Source: Fragilariopsis cylindrus CCMP1102 (taxonomy: Eukaryota > Bacillariophyta > Bacillariophyceae > Bacillariales > Bacillariaceae). From it: a stretch of DNA of 31,088 nt. The notes under the pieces were generated by a model, which was given only the letters and a program-made list of their open reading frames with translations, did not search any database and had not been told where the DNA came from. Made by a program: the position numbers and the translations under genes. Location of the stretch: positions 1 to 31,088 of the forward strand of contig FMBT01000640.1 in NCBI GenBank assembly GCA_900095095.1, given 5' to 3'. Below, one piece after another: positions 1 through 8,325 of this stretch; positions within the stretch are counted from its first letter, which is position 1, and every line of letters starts with the position of its first letter.

Positions 1-1
1 T

Positions 2-496
2 CCGTTCTACAGGTTAGCAATCGAATGTACATTCACTACCATCTTAAATTGGGATGGGAAAAAACAATTTCATTGTTCGTGTACTATGCCTATTGGTAGC
101 AATGTATTCTCCTTCTTTAATGGTGCATGGGAAAGTGTCAGAAAGCAAAAGGACATTTTAAGAATGTTTGAATTAAAAAGACCCAAACGCAGTATGCTTC
201 CGAAGACAAAGATTTATTTCCGAATCAAACACAAGGATTGTGCAAGTTATTTATTGCAACGACAAGATTATGATTTACATGATAATAAATATTCTCTCTT
301 GCTTGCTGAAATTGTTGGCATCTGCAACAAGGATATTAAACACAAGAAATACTTTATTAAGTTTGTAAATAGTAAATTATGTGATGGTGTATTGGCAAAA
401 TCTGTATGCATAAAGGATTGTGTTAGTGTTGATATTGTTGAAGAAATGTTATATAAATTAAAAAACAAACGTAACAACGAATATAATAATATATGA
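2..496 (+). CDS. Unrecognised protein, C-terminal part (5' end outside window)
   Basis: The frame that ends in TGA at 494-496 is open to the left edge, so this is the last ~164 residues of a longer protein. The first ATG inside the window (86) is probably internal, because the reading continues upstream as a protein-like sequence rich in aromatic residues, with a CSC motif just before that Met. The visible part is Lys/Arg-rich, with paired cysteines (HKDC, NKLCDG, VCIKDC-like spacing) and no hydrophobic segment. The end is a Lys/Asn-rich tail. I do not recognise the family. It could be the tail of a lineage-specific diatom protein like its neighbours, but I see no shared motif with them. The coding call rests on length and on unbiased composition compared with the surrounding spacer. 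Confidence 0.45.
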   Translation, partial: PFYRLAIECTFTTILNWDGKKQFHCSCTMPIGSNVFSFFNGAWESVRKQKDILRMFELKRPKRSMLPKTKIYFRIKHKDCASYLLQRQDYDLHDNKYSLLLAEIVGICNKDIKHKKYFIKFVNSKLCDGVLAKSVCIKDCVSVDIVEEMLYKLKNKRNNEYNNI

Positions 497-562
497 ATAA
501 TTAACTAAATATTTTTCTTTAGGCATTACATACTACTACTACTTCAAGTAGTCACGTAAATA

Positions 563-647
563 ATCTGAAGTTGAAATAATTAGGTACGATATTAACATAT
601 AGGAAGATATGTGATCGAAAATAGGTACTAGAATACACGGATACAAA
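563..647 (+). repeat. 85-bp direct repeat, copy 1
   Basis: Matches 945-1029 with three visible mismatches (two near the middle, one in the GAATACACGG segment). After each copy comes the same 27-bp T-rich tail (around 680-706 and 1043-1069), at an offset 19 bp shorter than that of the repeats, so the full unit is ~140 bp with an internal indel. Confidence 0.85.
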
Positions 648-770
648 GACGATGTTGAATATATATACTTTTTTTATTATTATACTTTATCTTCTACTTA
701 TTTGTTTCTAACATTAAAAAAAACAATTATCCTATTACAAGTACTTTGTCAATTATTGTATAACGAATTT

Positions 771-842
771 TATTGTTATCGTTATTGTTATTGTTATCGT
801 TACTGTTATCGTTACTGTTATTGTTATCGTTATTGTTATAAT
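771..842. repeat. Hexanucleotide-type minisatellite (TTGTTA/TCGTTA)
   Basis: About 70 bp of alternating TTGTTA and TCGTTA/CTGTTA hexamers between the two 85-bp repeats. Confidence 0.8.
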
Positions 843-944
843 ATTGTTCGTCGTATCATACTGTATACTATTATTATTAACTTTCATATTCTTTTTATCA
901 TCGTCGCATTCTTCTTCTTCGTCGTTGTCGTTGTCGTCACTGTG

Positions 945-1029
945 ATCTGAAGTTGAAATAATTAGGTACGATATTAACATATAGGAAGATATGCGTTCGA
1001 AAATAGGTACTAGAAAACACGGATACAAA
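945..1029 (+). repeat. 85-bp direct repeat, copy 2
   Basis: Second copy, 382 bp downstream of the first. It lies directly beyond the 3' end of the decayed ankyrin-like gene, so it may be part of its former 3' flank that was duplicated. Confidence 0.85.
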
Positions 1030-1056
1030 TACTTTTGATTTGTTATACTTTATCTT

Positions 1057-2326
1057 CTACTTATTTGTTCCTTCCTTTAGTGAATTTTCCTTGGCTTGTT
1101 TTAAATCAGTTTCATACTTAGAATCTCCATCAGTACCATCTCCATTTATATCATTACTATTGTTAATTCCTTTTTTTAGAGAATTTTCCTTGGCTTGTTT
1201 TAAATCAGTTTCATACTTAGAATCTCCATCAGTACCGTCTCCATTTATATCATTACTATTGTTAATACGTTGTTGTCTTCTTCTTGTTGTTCCTTCCATA
1301 ATATGTGCCTCTGAATTTCCGGCAGCATTATGCGGTGCTAATTCTTTCATTAATTTGTTTTTTTGTTTTTGGTGCATGGTGTTGAATATTATCTACATTA
1401 TTGTTATTGCAATCATTAGTACATTTATAATTGTGTCTTTCTTTAGTTGATTCACTATCATCTTTTGCTTTTCCTAAGATGACACGGCGTGTACGCAACA
1501 TCAACACCAAACCATACTTCTGAATGTCTTCTTTCTTGAAATAACCCATTTGTCTCAATTGTATCATCACATTTAGATACGCATCGTCTACATCTTGATG
1601 AACGAGGAACTGTAGAATATTATTCCCACTAAAATTCAAATCTTCAAGTAATAATCCTCCTCTTTCTTTTTCCTCAAATAAGCCGAACTCTAATGCTAGT
1701 CAAGCTACGAGGGGAATAAAAGAAACAGCCTTCACTTTGGTTGCTAAATATTGAATGGGATACATATTGTCATATCCTCCTCTTCTTGACAGGACTTCTG
1801 GGAAAACCCGTAAAGCAGTTTCAACTTCAGCTTCGGTATCATGGTCGCTATCTAAAACAATTTCATCTGTATCATGGTCGCTAACTAAAACAATTTCATC
1901 GTTGATGTTACAAAACATATCATGGACATCTTTAGTTCTAGTAAGGAATGATTCCACCGATTCATCAATTTTATTTCTTGTACGTGGATCATTCTGTTGA
2001 AGGATTGAAATTAATTTGACGCGTTGTCTTCTACATTCCGCAGCACTGGCAGCAATTTGTTCTGCTGCTGCTGCTGCTTCTGCTCGTTGTTGTCGATCAT
2101 ATACCGAGATGTGAAGCATATCAGTGCTATCATCTTTAGTTCTAGTAAGGAATGCATCCACCAATTCATCAATTTTATTTCTGGTACGCAAATGAAATGC
2201 ATCATGCTTTTCAAGGACTGAAATTACTTCGACGCGTTGTCTTCTACCTTCAGCAGCAGCAGTTGCAGCAATTTGTTCTGCTGCTGCTTCTGCTTGTTGT
2301 TGTTGTCGATCGTCTATCTCGTCCAT
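1057..2326 (-). pseudogene. Decayed ankyrin-like family gene (paralogue of the gene at 18740)
   Basis: Read from ATG 2326 (MDEIDDRQQQQ), it matches the intact gene at 17289-18740: two Arg/Lys-rich modules (RNKIDELVDAFLTR and RNKIDESVESFLTR), then the acidic DTEAEVETA segment, the VFPEVLSR segment, YPIQYLA and SFIPLVA. At 1697-1699 the frame meets TGA where the intact copy has AGA (VA-R-LA), a single A-to-T change. Beyond it the same frame resumes with EFGLFEEKERGGLL and continues through VMIQLRQMGYFKKEDIQKYG to 1328, then diverges. A different frame (1057-1377, ATG 1377) carries a Lys/Asp-rich tail with a 33-residue tandem duplication. The downstream domain of the intact gene (FLVEWDPNALTQ through YFLLRREPD) is missing. 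Gene or assembly error is possible for the stop, but loss of the C-terminal domain makes a pseudogene the best call. Confidence 0.75.
1077..1274 (-). repeat. 99-bp tandem duplication (33 codons) in the pseudogene tail
   Basis: Two adjacent 99-bp units (TTAG at 1077 and again at 1176), with about three visible differences. On the minus strand each unit encodes a 33-residue block containing INGDGTDGDSKYETDLKQ. The near identity implies a recent duplication that keeps the frame. Confidence 0.85.
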
Positions 2327-2386
2327 CCTGATTCTTTCTTTTCTTTTCGTAGTACTATGTAGTGTATTACAATAAATAAAAATCAA

Positions 2387-2804
2387 TTGTAATACAGTAC
2401 TGGTAAGTAGTAGGTAAGTTTACGTTCGTTGAGCTTGTTGCTTCGACGCCGAAAAGTGCTTTACTGCTGTGGGTGGAGTTAATGTTCTGTTCCGAATTTC
2501 AAATTGTAAACGCTTGCACTTTATGTGTAGAGTGAGGCTGCTGGAAATCGTATTTTTTCACTTGAATTCAATCTCCGTCCTTTGTCGCGTGAAATTTAAC
2601 GCGCGGAACTTGCTGGCTAGTAAATTAGCGTTGACTTAGTACAGTATCAAGCAATGCGAGTGATCTCGTCGTCAGTACATAGGAAAGCAAGGCTAGTAGG
2701 CGCGCTTTTTGAATTTTGATTTTTTGACAGTTTTTTTTTTCACGGTTTTGTTTGTGCTGTAGTCAGAGTGTGCCATTTTTTTCGCTGATTCCTTCAGAGG
2801 TAAG

Positions 2805-2845
<41 letters not shown>

Positions 2846-3144
2846 CAACTCAAGTGCAACACCCCGTCTCATTCAGATCTTCTTTTAACTCGACCAACAG
2901 TAGAGTCAGTCAGTCAACATCCCAGTTCGATAGCTACTACAAACAAAAGCCAAAACAAGCCTGTTGACGAGAAATCACATTTTCAGAAAACAATTTGAGA
3001 GCCGCAGCACACAATAACTACGGTAACTTTTGATTACTTAGACAGGGAAAGCAACAAAAAACACTCTCCTTGCATAACCAACTCTCCTAAACACTAATCT
3101 CTGCTACTACATCGATTCCATCATCATCAACAAATAACAACCGA
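2387..3144. other. Spacer between divergent genes, with a (CA)19 microsatellite
   Basis: Upstream region of both the minus-strand pseudogene (2326) and the plus-strand F-box-like gene (3145). It holds a (CA)19 run at 2807-2844. The last ~150 bp before ATG 3145 are C/A-rich, as expected for a 5' untranslated leader. No ORF is credible; the 71-codon frame at 2752-2967 only translates the CA repeat as Thr-His. Confidence 0.6.
2807..2844. repeat. (CA)19 microsatellite
   Basis: Uninterrupted dinucleotide run of 38 bp in the leader region of the gene at 3145. Confidence 0.95.
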
Positions 3145-4190
3145 ATGAACGATAAAGAAAAAATGCGTCGAGCAAACACCAACAACAAAAATAATAATAA
3201 TCGTACTCGTAAACGTCCTCCTCCTCCTTTTCTACCACCACCATCGATTATTGGTGATGATATTATTGCAGGTAGAACACGTCGTCAAAAAAGAGCAATT
3301 GCTTCGAAGTGGGATTTACAAACACCTATTATAATTGAAATTATTAGTTGGTTAGATCAAGAAAGTCTGATGAATATGAATGTAGTTTCAAAACAATTAT
3401 ATGATATTATTACTACTAATGAACCTGGAAATAAAAATGAAATTCATCCTATTTTTGAAGTAAGTGGAAGTTCGGCACTGAAATTCTATCAAAACTTACA
3501 GAACTATTTTTTGAACAAAGAGACAAAGAACAAGTTACAACGTTACCAGATTATGAGGTTCAAGGATATAAGCAAGTTTAAGTGTGACAAAAAAATCGGT
3601 ATGGTGAAAAATATTCAAATGAATGGAATTACATCGTTATATCTTTCTACATCTTCAAAAAGTAGTACGATTGGCGCCTCCCTCGCATTTGACCTCCCGG
3701 ATATTCTACCAAAATTACAGGAACTCGATCTTGACAATATTGCTGATTGTTTCATCCTTAAGCACTTCTCAAGAAAGTGTCCTCTTTTGGAAAAAGTAAC
3801 TTCTTATAGTAACCGGAATCACTACCACGCATGTGGTTTTGAGATGCAAGCTTCCAAAAATTTAAAGGAAATCTATATGAACAATTCCATTTTCAGTGTA
3901 TGGGTGAATAATCGTAAGATATCGGACTTGAACAATGACCCCGATATCTTTATGTCCATAATTGTTGCAAGGCTCTTGAACGTGTTTCGATTCGGTACAT
4001 GAACTGGAAATTTTATTTTCCTAACGATTTCGACGACAATAAGGTTCAAAAGCTAATTCTCATACAGAATATACTAATCAAATTTGTTCTAAATGCTCCT
4101 CCAACCTTACATTGGTTTCGAAGTGATTTAACTCCAGATAATATGACAATGCTACGAATGGAACGACCTGGAATTGAATTATTGAGATGA
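3145..4190 (+). pseudogene. F-box/LRR-like protein of an expanded diatom family, frame broken near 3955
   Basis: ATG 3145 opens a Lys/Asn/Pro-rich N-terminus, then an F-box-like segment at residues 56-89 (WDLQTPIIIEIISWL, with SKQLYDII), then LRR-like helices (LPDILPKLQELDLDN, CPLLEKVTS, NLKEIYMNNSIF). This frame stops at 4002. Another frame, open from about 3945, continues the same protein: HNCCKALERVSIR, then FVLNAPPTLHWFRSDLTPDN and MERPGIELLR, ending at 4190. Restoring one T after ATG 3952 would join them as a ~348-residue protein, the size I associate with this family. F-box proteins recruit substrates to SCF ubiquitin ligases; that role here is inference from fold. The break may be true decay or a one-base assembly error, so this could be a working gene. 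Confidence 0.7.
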
Positions 4191-4245
4191 ATTGAATTGA
4201 ATTGAATTGAACTGAACTGAACTGAACTGAACTGAACTGAACTGA
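4191..4245. repeat. Pentanucleotide repeat (ATTGA)4(ACTGA)7
   Basis: Eleven 5-bp units start immediately after the F-box-like gene's stop codon (TGA 4188-4190). The first four read ATTGA and the last seven ACTGA, so one T-to-C variant was amplified. The seed resembles the gene's own GAATTGAATT coding bases just upstream. Confidence 0.95.
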
Positions 4246-4595
4246 ATATTTGTATAATCAATTATTTGCGTACGTACTTACCGGGACATTCCCATCCGTT
4301 GCCTGATACTCTTATGACAAAAGAAAATACTACTATGAATATGTTACGATTACTTTTATTGAAATCACTACATTCATATCCATATCCACACATTAAACTA
4401 GTATAAGCATATCCTAGCTACATTGTAGTCCTAAATTATAATATTTAATATTGATGTAATTTTTATTTTATTTTATTTTGCTGCAATTACTAATCAAAAA
4501 TAGTCCTGATAAGGTGAGGAAATTGATGGTTGAATACTACTGGGAATTTGTATCCTATCTCTATCTACATTTATTATTTCTGATGATAAATTGAG
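4246..4595. other. AT-rich spacer without a gene
   Basis: Contains TTTTA runs near 4456-4480 and nothing coding that I can support. Confidence 0.6.
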
Positions 4596-4850
4596 ATGAT
4601 ATCAGCTACTTTCAAGTACAGTACAGCTGCATCATTTTTTTTCGTCGTAGTTGTATTGGTTGCACATGCGTACGGATCCGTAGTAATTTGTCACCAAAAA
4701 TTAGGCAATCGTGCGACATCTTATATAATATTAGTGAGCATTATTTGTAATCCATTTTTGTATCCCTCTTCTGTCTATCCATCCGCTCGAAGATCAATAT
4801 CGCCGCCTGCGATACTATTTCTTATTCATTCTTTTCGTCATTTCAAATGA
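4596..4850 (+). CDS. Doubtful small secreted-type ORF (84 aa)
   Basis: ATG 4596 gives an 84-residue frame whose first ~28 residues form a hydrophobic stretch (ASFFFVVVVLVAHAYG) like a signal peptide with an AxA-type end. The rest has no recognisable domain. It overlaps by 4 bp the next small ORF, which also begins with a hydrophobic stretch. Neither has a family I recognise; both may be chance frames in AT-rich DNA. Confidence 0.2.
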   Translation: MISATFKYSTAASFFFVVVVLVAHAYGSVVICHQKLGNRATSYIILVSIICNPFLYPSSVYPSARRSISPPAILFLIHSFRHFK

Positions 4851-5008
4851 AATCGTCATCGTCATCGTTGGTGTTGTTGTTCTGTTTATCATTACTTTTA
4901 CGCTTTTTTGGATTGATTTTTGTTGCGCTTGTCAATCCATCGGTAGTACCTTATGCAGAGGCAGCAAGTAAAGTAAACATGCCGAGTCAGCAGATAATTC
5001 TCAAGTAA
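4847..5008 (+). CDS. Doubtful 53-aa secreted-type ORF
   Basis: ATG 4847 gives 53 residues: MKSSSSS, a long hydrophobic core rich in Leu, then VVPYAEAASK, which looks like a signal peptidase site, and a short tail. A 37-bp direct duplication (CAAGTAAAGTAAACATGCCG at 4965 and 5002) supplies the stop codon; without the second copy the frame would run a few residues further to another stop. It could be a signal-peptide exon whose remainder is spliced or lost. Confidence 0.25.
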   Translation: MKSSSSSLVLLFCLSLLLRFFGLIFVALVNPSVVPYAEAASKVNMPSQQIILK

Positions 5009-5022
5009 AGTAAACATGCCGA
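4965..5022 (+). repeat. Short direct repeat, 37-bp period
   Basis: The 20-mer CAAGTAAAGTAAACATGCCG begins at 4965 and again at 5002. The period is not a multiple of three, so the duplication shifts the frame of the small ORF around it. Confidence 0.9.
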
Positions 5023-5363
5023 AGCAGCAGGACCTACGGATATGACTAATGTTGAATATCTCATTAATCGCTCTATAGTAGTATTAATCATTTTGTAGGA
5101 TATTATCTATTTATTTATTTTTTTATACAATATGTACGTTTTTTACTGTTATACTATTATATTATCGAATAGTCAGTATAGATTTTGTTTCCTTTAGTCA
5201 ATAGTCGTAGCTACTTACTTACTTTCTCCAGCGAACGCACATTGTAGTAGTCATCAAGATTTGAGACTGTGGTGCATCTTCCGTATCAATGTTGACATCT
5301 GTTATTATTGTTATCATCATTCGAATCGTTGCTGTTGTCATTATTCAAATTGTTCAAATCGAT
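5009..5363. other. AT-rich spacer, 3' flank of the minus-strand gene
   Basis: Mostly T-rich, TA-rich sequence. The part next to 5364 (TTATTGTTATCATCATT type) is likely 3' UTR of the gene on the minus strand. Nothing coding is supported. Confidence 0.5.
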
Positions 5364-6008
5364 CTAGCTTCGTTTCGCTTTTACAAACTTTCTTACTTTA
5401 CCATCGATTTTGAACTCAGTGCCATTGTTCTTCTTATCATCGGTGCATTCCAAGTCCAAAGAAGAATTACGACCTTTTACTCTCTTACGTAATGGACCAT
5501 TCTTCATTGGACTTGCTTTCCTCTTTTTGAGAGGAGTTGATGATGCAACATTATTTGTTGTATCTTTAAGTGGCAAGTTGTTGTTGTTGCTGTGACTGCC
5601 TTCCTCCTTGGCATTATCGTCAGCCTTCAATGATGCAGTAGAACCATTCTTCAAACGCCAGCACATTTCAAATTCTTCAGCCTCCTCGATTGTCTCAAAC
5701 TTTAAAACAAATGTGCCCTTGTAACGAGTGCCACCAGTTGTTTTTGATGATGTTTTGAATGAAACCACTTTCGCATTACGATGAATAGGAAGACCAGGAA
5801 GAATTCGACCATTCAATCCATCAGCCCCTATGTAGTTTGTAAACCGGACTACAAAATCAGTTGATTTATCTTCTTGGTTGACCTGTTCTTGAATAGATGC
5901 GAAGCCCGTAGGGCCAGAAGCAATCAATCGTACTGGTGCTGTTGATGGTCGGAAAAGCTGTGCATTTCCTCTAAACAATACGCTGACAGCTATGTGAGAG
6001 AAAGTCAT
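5364..6008 (-). CDS. Small basic protein, probably nuclear, family unknown (214 aa)
   Basis: ATG at 6008, stop TAG at 5364-5366. Residues ~1-125 look like a folded domain of alternating strands (RLIASGPTGFASIQEQV, DFVVRFTNYIG, ILPGLPIHRNAKVVSF, RYKGTFVLKFETIEEAEEFEMCW), with the strand-plus-final-helix pattern of PH-like or RanBP1-like modules. That fold is a guess. The C-terminal ~90 residues are low-complexity and basic, with two clusters (KKRK and RKRVKGR) typical of nuclear localisation signals. There is no signal peptide. The codon pattern is even and the frame long, so I consider it a real gene. Its leader is a GTTGCTGTTGCT-type simple repeat just upstream of the ATG. Confidence 0.65.
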   Translation of the reverse strand: MTFSHIAVSVLFRGNAQLFRPSTAPVRLIASGPTGFASIQEQVNQEDKSTDFVVRFTNYIGADGLNGRILPGLPIHRNAKVVSFKTSSKTTGGTRYKGTFVLKFETIEEAEEFEMCWRLKNGSTASLKADDNAKEEGSHSNNNNLPLKDTTNNVASSTPLKKRKASPMKNGPLRKRVKGRNSSLDLECTDDKKNNGTEFKIDGKVRKFVKAKRS

Positions 6009-6340
6009 GGTTGTTGCTGTTGCTATTGCTGTTGCTGTTGGTGTGATTGGTTGGTAGTCGGTAGAAAGAATTTAAGATAATTCGGAATCGAATGAAACAA
6101 ATTTAGGCTTGAAATGGAATAGAGTGAATTTGTGAGAGACGTATAACACTGTACCATACGCTCATCATACGATGTGAAATCTTCTTAAAACAAGCCATCG
6201 CTTTACTTTTGCATGAGCTTTTTATGAACTGGTTTTAAATTTTTTTTGTGCGTTTCAAAACATCAATGTTGATTTTCCGTTTTCAAGTTACTTGTTTACA
6301 CTGGCACAACAAAGTCGAAACAGCATAGAAAAAGACGAGC

Positions 6341-6780
6341 AAAGTAGAAAACTGGACGCCCCCTGTAGTCGCGCGAAAATACCGTTGTGTCAAAAAAAGT
6401 TGTTTTAGCTAGCGCATCGCCGAAAATTAAATAATTCTATTAACAAGCAGCTCGTCTTTGTCCGCTTGTCCGCCTTAGAGGCAATAATGTTCGACGTCTT
6501 ACACATGTTACATGTGCCGAAAGCGATTAAGCTCAGCTTTCTTTTGATATTTAACACTCAAAAACTCAACGCTCATCGCGCACTATTAACACGACAAGAA
6601 AAATTAAATGCATATTGCTGTCATTACTTGTACTATTATCATCATAGCTCCATAGCTATCAGGTACTAGAACACATTGAAGACAACTGCAAATAGCTTAT
6701 AAAAAGAGGAATACAACAGTATTGCCTTCTGATATTTGAGGAAATTGAAATATTTGGAGGGGCGTCCAGTTTTCTACTTT
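6341..6780. mobile_element. MITE-like element with 22-bp perfect terminal inverted repeats
   Basis: The 22 bp from 6341 to 6362 (beginning AAAGTAGAAAACTGGACGCC) are the exact reverse complement of 6759-6780. The outer span is 440 bp, the interior has no transposase, and both repeats carry a TA near the outer edge (GTAG/CTAC), so a TA target duplication with shorter repeats starting at GAAAACTGG is possible. This fits a non-autonomous cut-and-paste (Tc1/mariner-type) element; the superfamily is inference. No longer direct target duplication is visible outside 6341 and 6780. Confidence 0.65.
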
Positions 6781-7014
6781 CCCAGTCTTTAATAGAGGGC
6801 TAAATTCTTCACAAGATCGGAATTCATTAGATTAAGTACAGTAGTAAATAAGGCAAAGACTACTTCTATATTGTTAAGTGAAATGATGATAGTTTGCACA
6901 TTGACTTACCTCACGCGACATGAAAATAGACGAAGAACATTAAGTTCATGTTGAAAAATCACTTTTCTCCTGCTGTGGAAGCTGAAGCAAATAGTTGTAG
7001 GTACAGTTTACTCG

Positions 7015-7062
7015 CGATAAGAAATACCAACACAATTTACCGACTTGGTGTGTTTCTTATCG
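7015..7062. repeat. Inverted repeat (10-bp perfect arms)
   Basis: CGATAAGAAA at 7015-7024 pairs with TTTCTTATCG at 7053-7062. Similarity extends outward (CTCG/CGAGAG) and inward (ACC/GGT) with mismatches. TTTCTTAT recurs just outside at 7070. It may be one terminus of another small element. Confidence 0.6.
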
Positions 7063-7368
7063 AGAGAGTGTTTCTTATGATTTTCGGTACGAATAAAAAA
7101 TAAAAAAATGCCCAAATATGCCAATTAAAAAACTAAATCATGCCCAAATTTTACTAGTATTTGTTAGTGTAGTATATAATAACAACTTTAGCATCGAAAT
7201 TATACACCTAAAGAGTCATTTTTTTGGATAAATTGACTATGAAGTTTACAATAGACCTATTGGATGGAGAATTCTTATATTCCTTAGTCTCCTAAGCGGT
7301 CTGTTATCTCACAATGTAAGCTCACACACAGCACACATTTTAGGGATTTAAAATGTATGTGTACACAC

Positions 7369-7473
7369 AACAAAATATCTCATTTGAAAGTGTTGCAGAG
7401 GACAACACCTTCTGGATTGGGTGCACTAGCATTCTTATAGAATACTAAACATTGTAGTTACCTCCTACCATAC
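7369..7473 (-). repeat. 106-bp direct repeat, distal copy
   Basis: Matches 7561-7666 at roughly 94-95%, with one single-base indel. The spacer between copies is 87 bp (period 192 bp). Confidence 0.85.
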
Positions 7474-7560
7474 TTTTGTTCCTGTGGTTGTTGAATAAAT
7501 TACAATCCGCTGGTGTGGTAGGTAGGCACAAAAATAACATGATTTATGAACAAAATGAAC

Positions 7561-7666
7561 AACAAAATATCTCATTTGAAAGTGTTGCAGGGGACAACAC
7601 CTTCTGGGCCGGGTACACTAGCATTCTTATAGAATACTGAAACATTGTAGTTACCTCCTACCATAC
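7561..7666 (-). repeat. 106-bp direct repeat, copy at the retrotransposon end
   Basis: This copy begins where the retrotransposon's RT sequence stops: the last codons of the RT frame (TYGRR, stop) are read into the repeat. So the repeat, not the element's RNase H, follows the RT. Confidence 0.85.
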
Positions 7667-8325
7667 GTTGCTAAGTCATTCAGGGCGTGTAACATTGTTG
7701 TATCTACTGCCCGTGCATAATATAAAAAATTTCCACAAACTTGCTGTAATAATTTTGTTTCTTTTTTGTCCATTGGATTAGTTTCGTCTACCTTTGCCAT
7801 TTGCTGTTTTTTACCATACACTGGTGGTGTATATGGTGATGGTGAATTGAATTTGATTGCATTTGTACCAGGATGTTGAAACTCTAATAGCGCTTCCTTG
7901 ACGTAACCTGGCATTGATAATATTGCTGTTCGATTGTTGTAATTCCACTTGATGGTAATGCCTAAATAAAATTCTGCTCTGAGATCAACTTTGATTGGGT
8001 ATCGATCACCAAGTGTTTTTACTAAATGATCCATGTCTTCTTTGTTCTCATATTTTACACCAAAATCATCTACCACTAATGAAAATGCTATCTTTCTTGT
8101 TTTGTGAGTGAACAGGCCTGGTGTGAATTTTGATGGGATGTAACCTTGTTTACCTAAGATTATCTTGAGCTCCTGGTTCGCAATCAAGCCAGATTCTTCT
8201 AACCCATACATTGCTTTTGTATTTCTACATAGCACCACCCGTCGGGTTCCATGATTGTTTGTAAGTTGTATTCATCAATAATCTCTTGAGGTATCATGCT
8301 GACGTGGAATCTCATGTATTGGTAG
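7667..8325 (-). pseudogene. Reverse transcriptase, distal part (family B), joined to family A
   Basis: From about YMRFHVSMIPQEIIDEYNLQ the sequence matches another diatom copia-like RT family. A second motif 4 follows (KAMYGLEESGLIANQELK), then GLFTHKTRKIAFSLVVDDFG with the catalytic DD, the thumb (FYLGITIKWNY, SMPGYVKEALL) and GNFLYYARAVDTTMLHALND. A one-base change near 8215 (a short A run) separates WCYVEI from KAMYGL. It stops at the boundary of the 106-bp repeat, so RNase H is missing. The catalytic aspartates of one active site are thus supplied by two different families. Confidence 0.82.

Larger units (their letters stand above)
497..1056. other. Gene-free, repeat-rich spacer
   Basis: Holds an 85-bp direct repeat in two copies and a TTGTTATCG-type simple repeat between them. 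The ORFs here (for example 702-950 and 753-1028) only translate the simple repeats into YCYR or TITI tracts and are not genes. Confidence 0.6.
6018..7650. other. Gene-free 1.6-kb region holding transposon remnants and repeats
   Basis: Contains a 440-bp inverted-repeat element (6341-6780), a hairpin at 7015-7062 and the 106-bp direct repeats (7369-7666). The 67-codon frame at 6466-6669 lies inside the inverted-repeat element; I cannot link it to a transposase. The stretch 7081-7368 shows nothing I can name. Confidence 0.6.

Noticed and set aside
702..1028. ORFs in the 702-1028 region on both strands
   Set aside because: They translate hexanucleotide repeats only (YCYR and TITI tracts).
1040..1450. 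136-codon plus-strand frame over the pseudogene tail
   Set aside because: Its internal repeat is explained by the 99-bp duplication of the minus-strand coding sequence.
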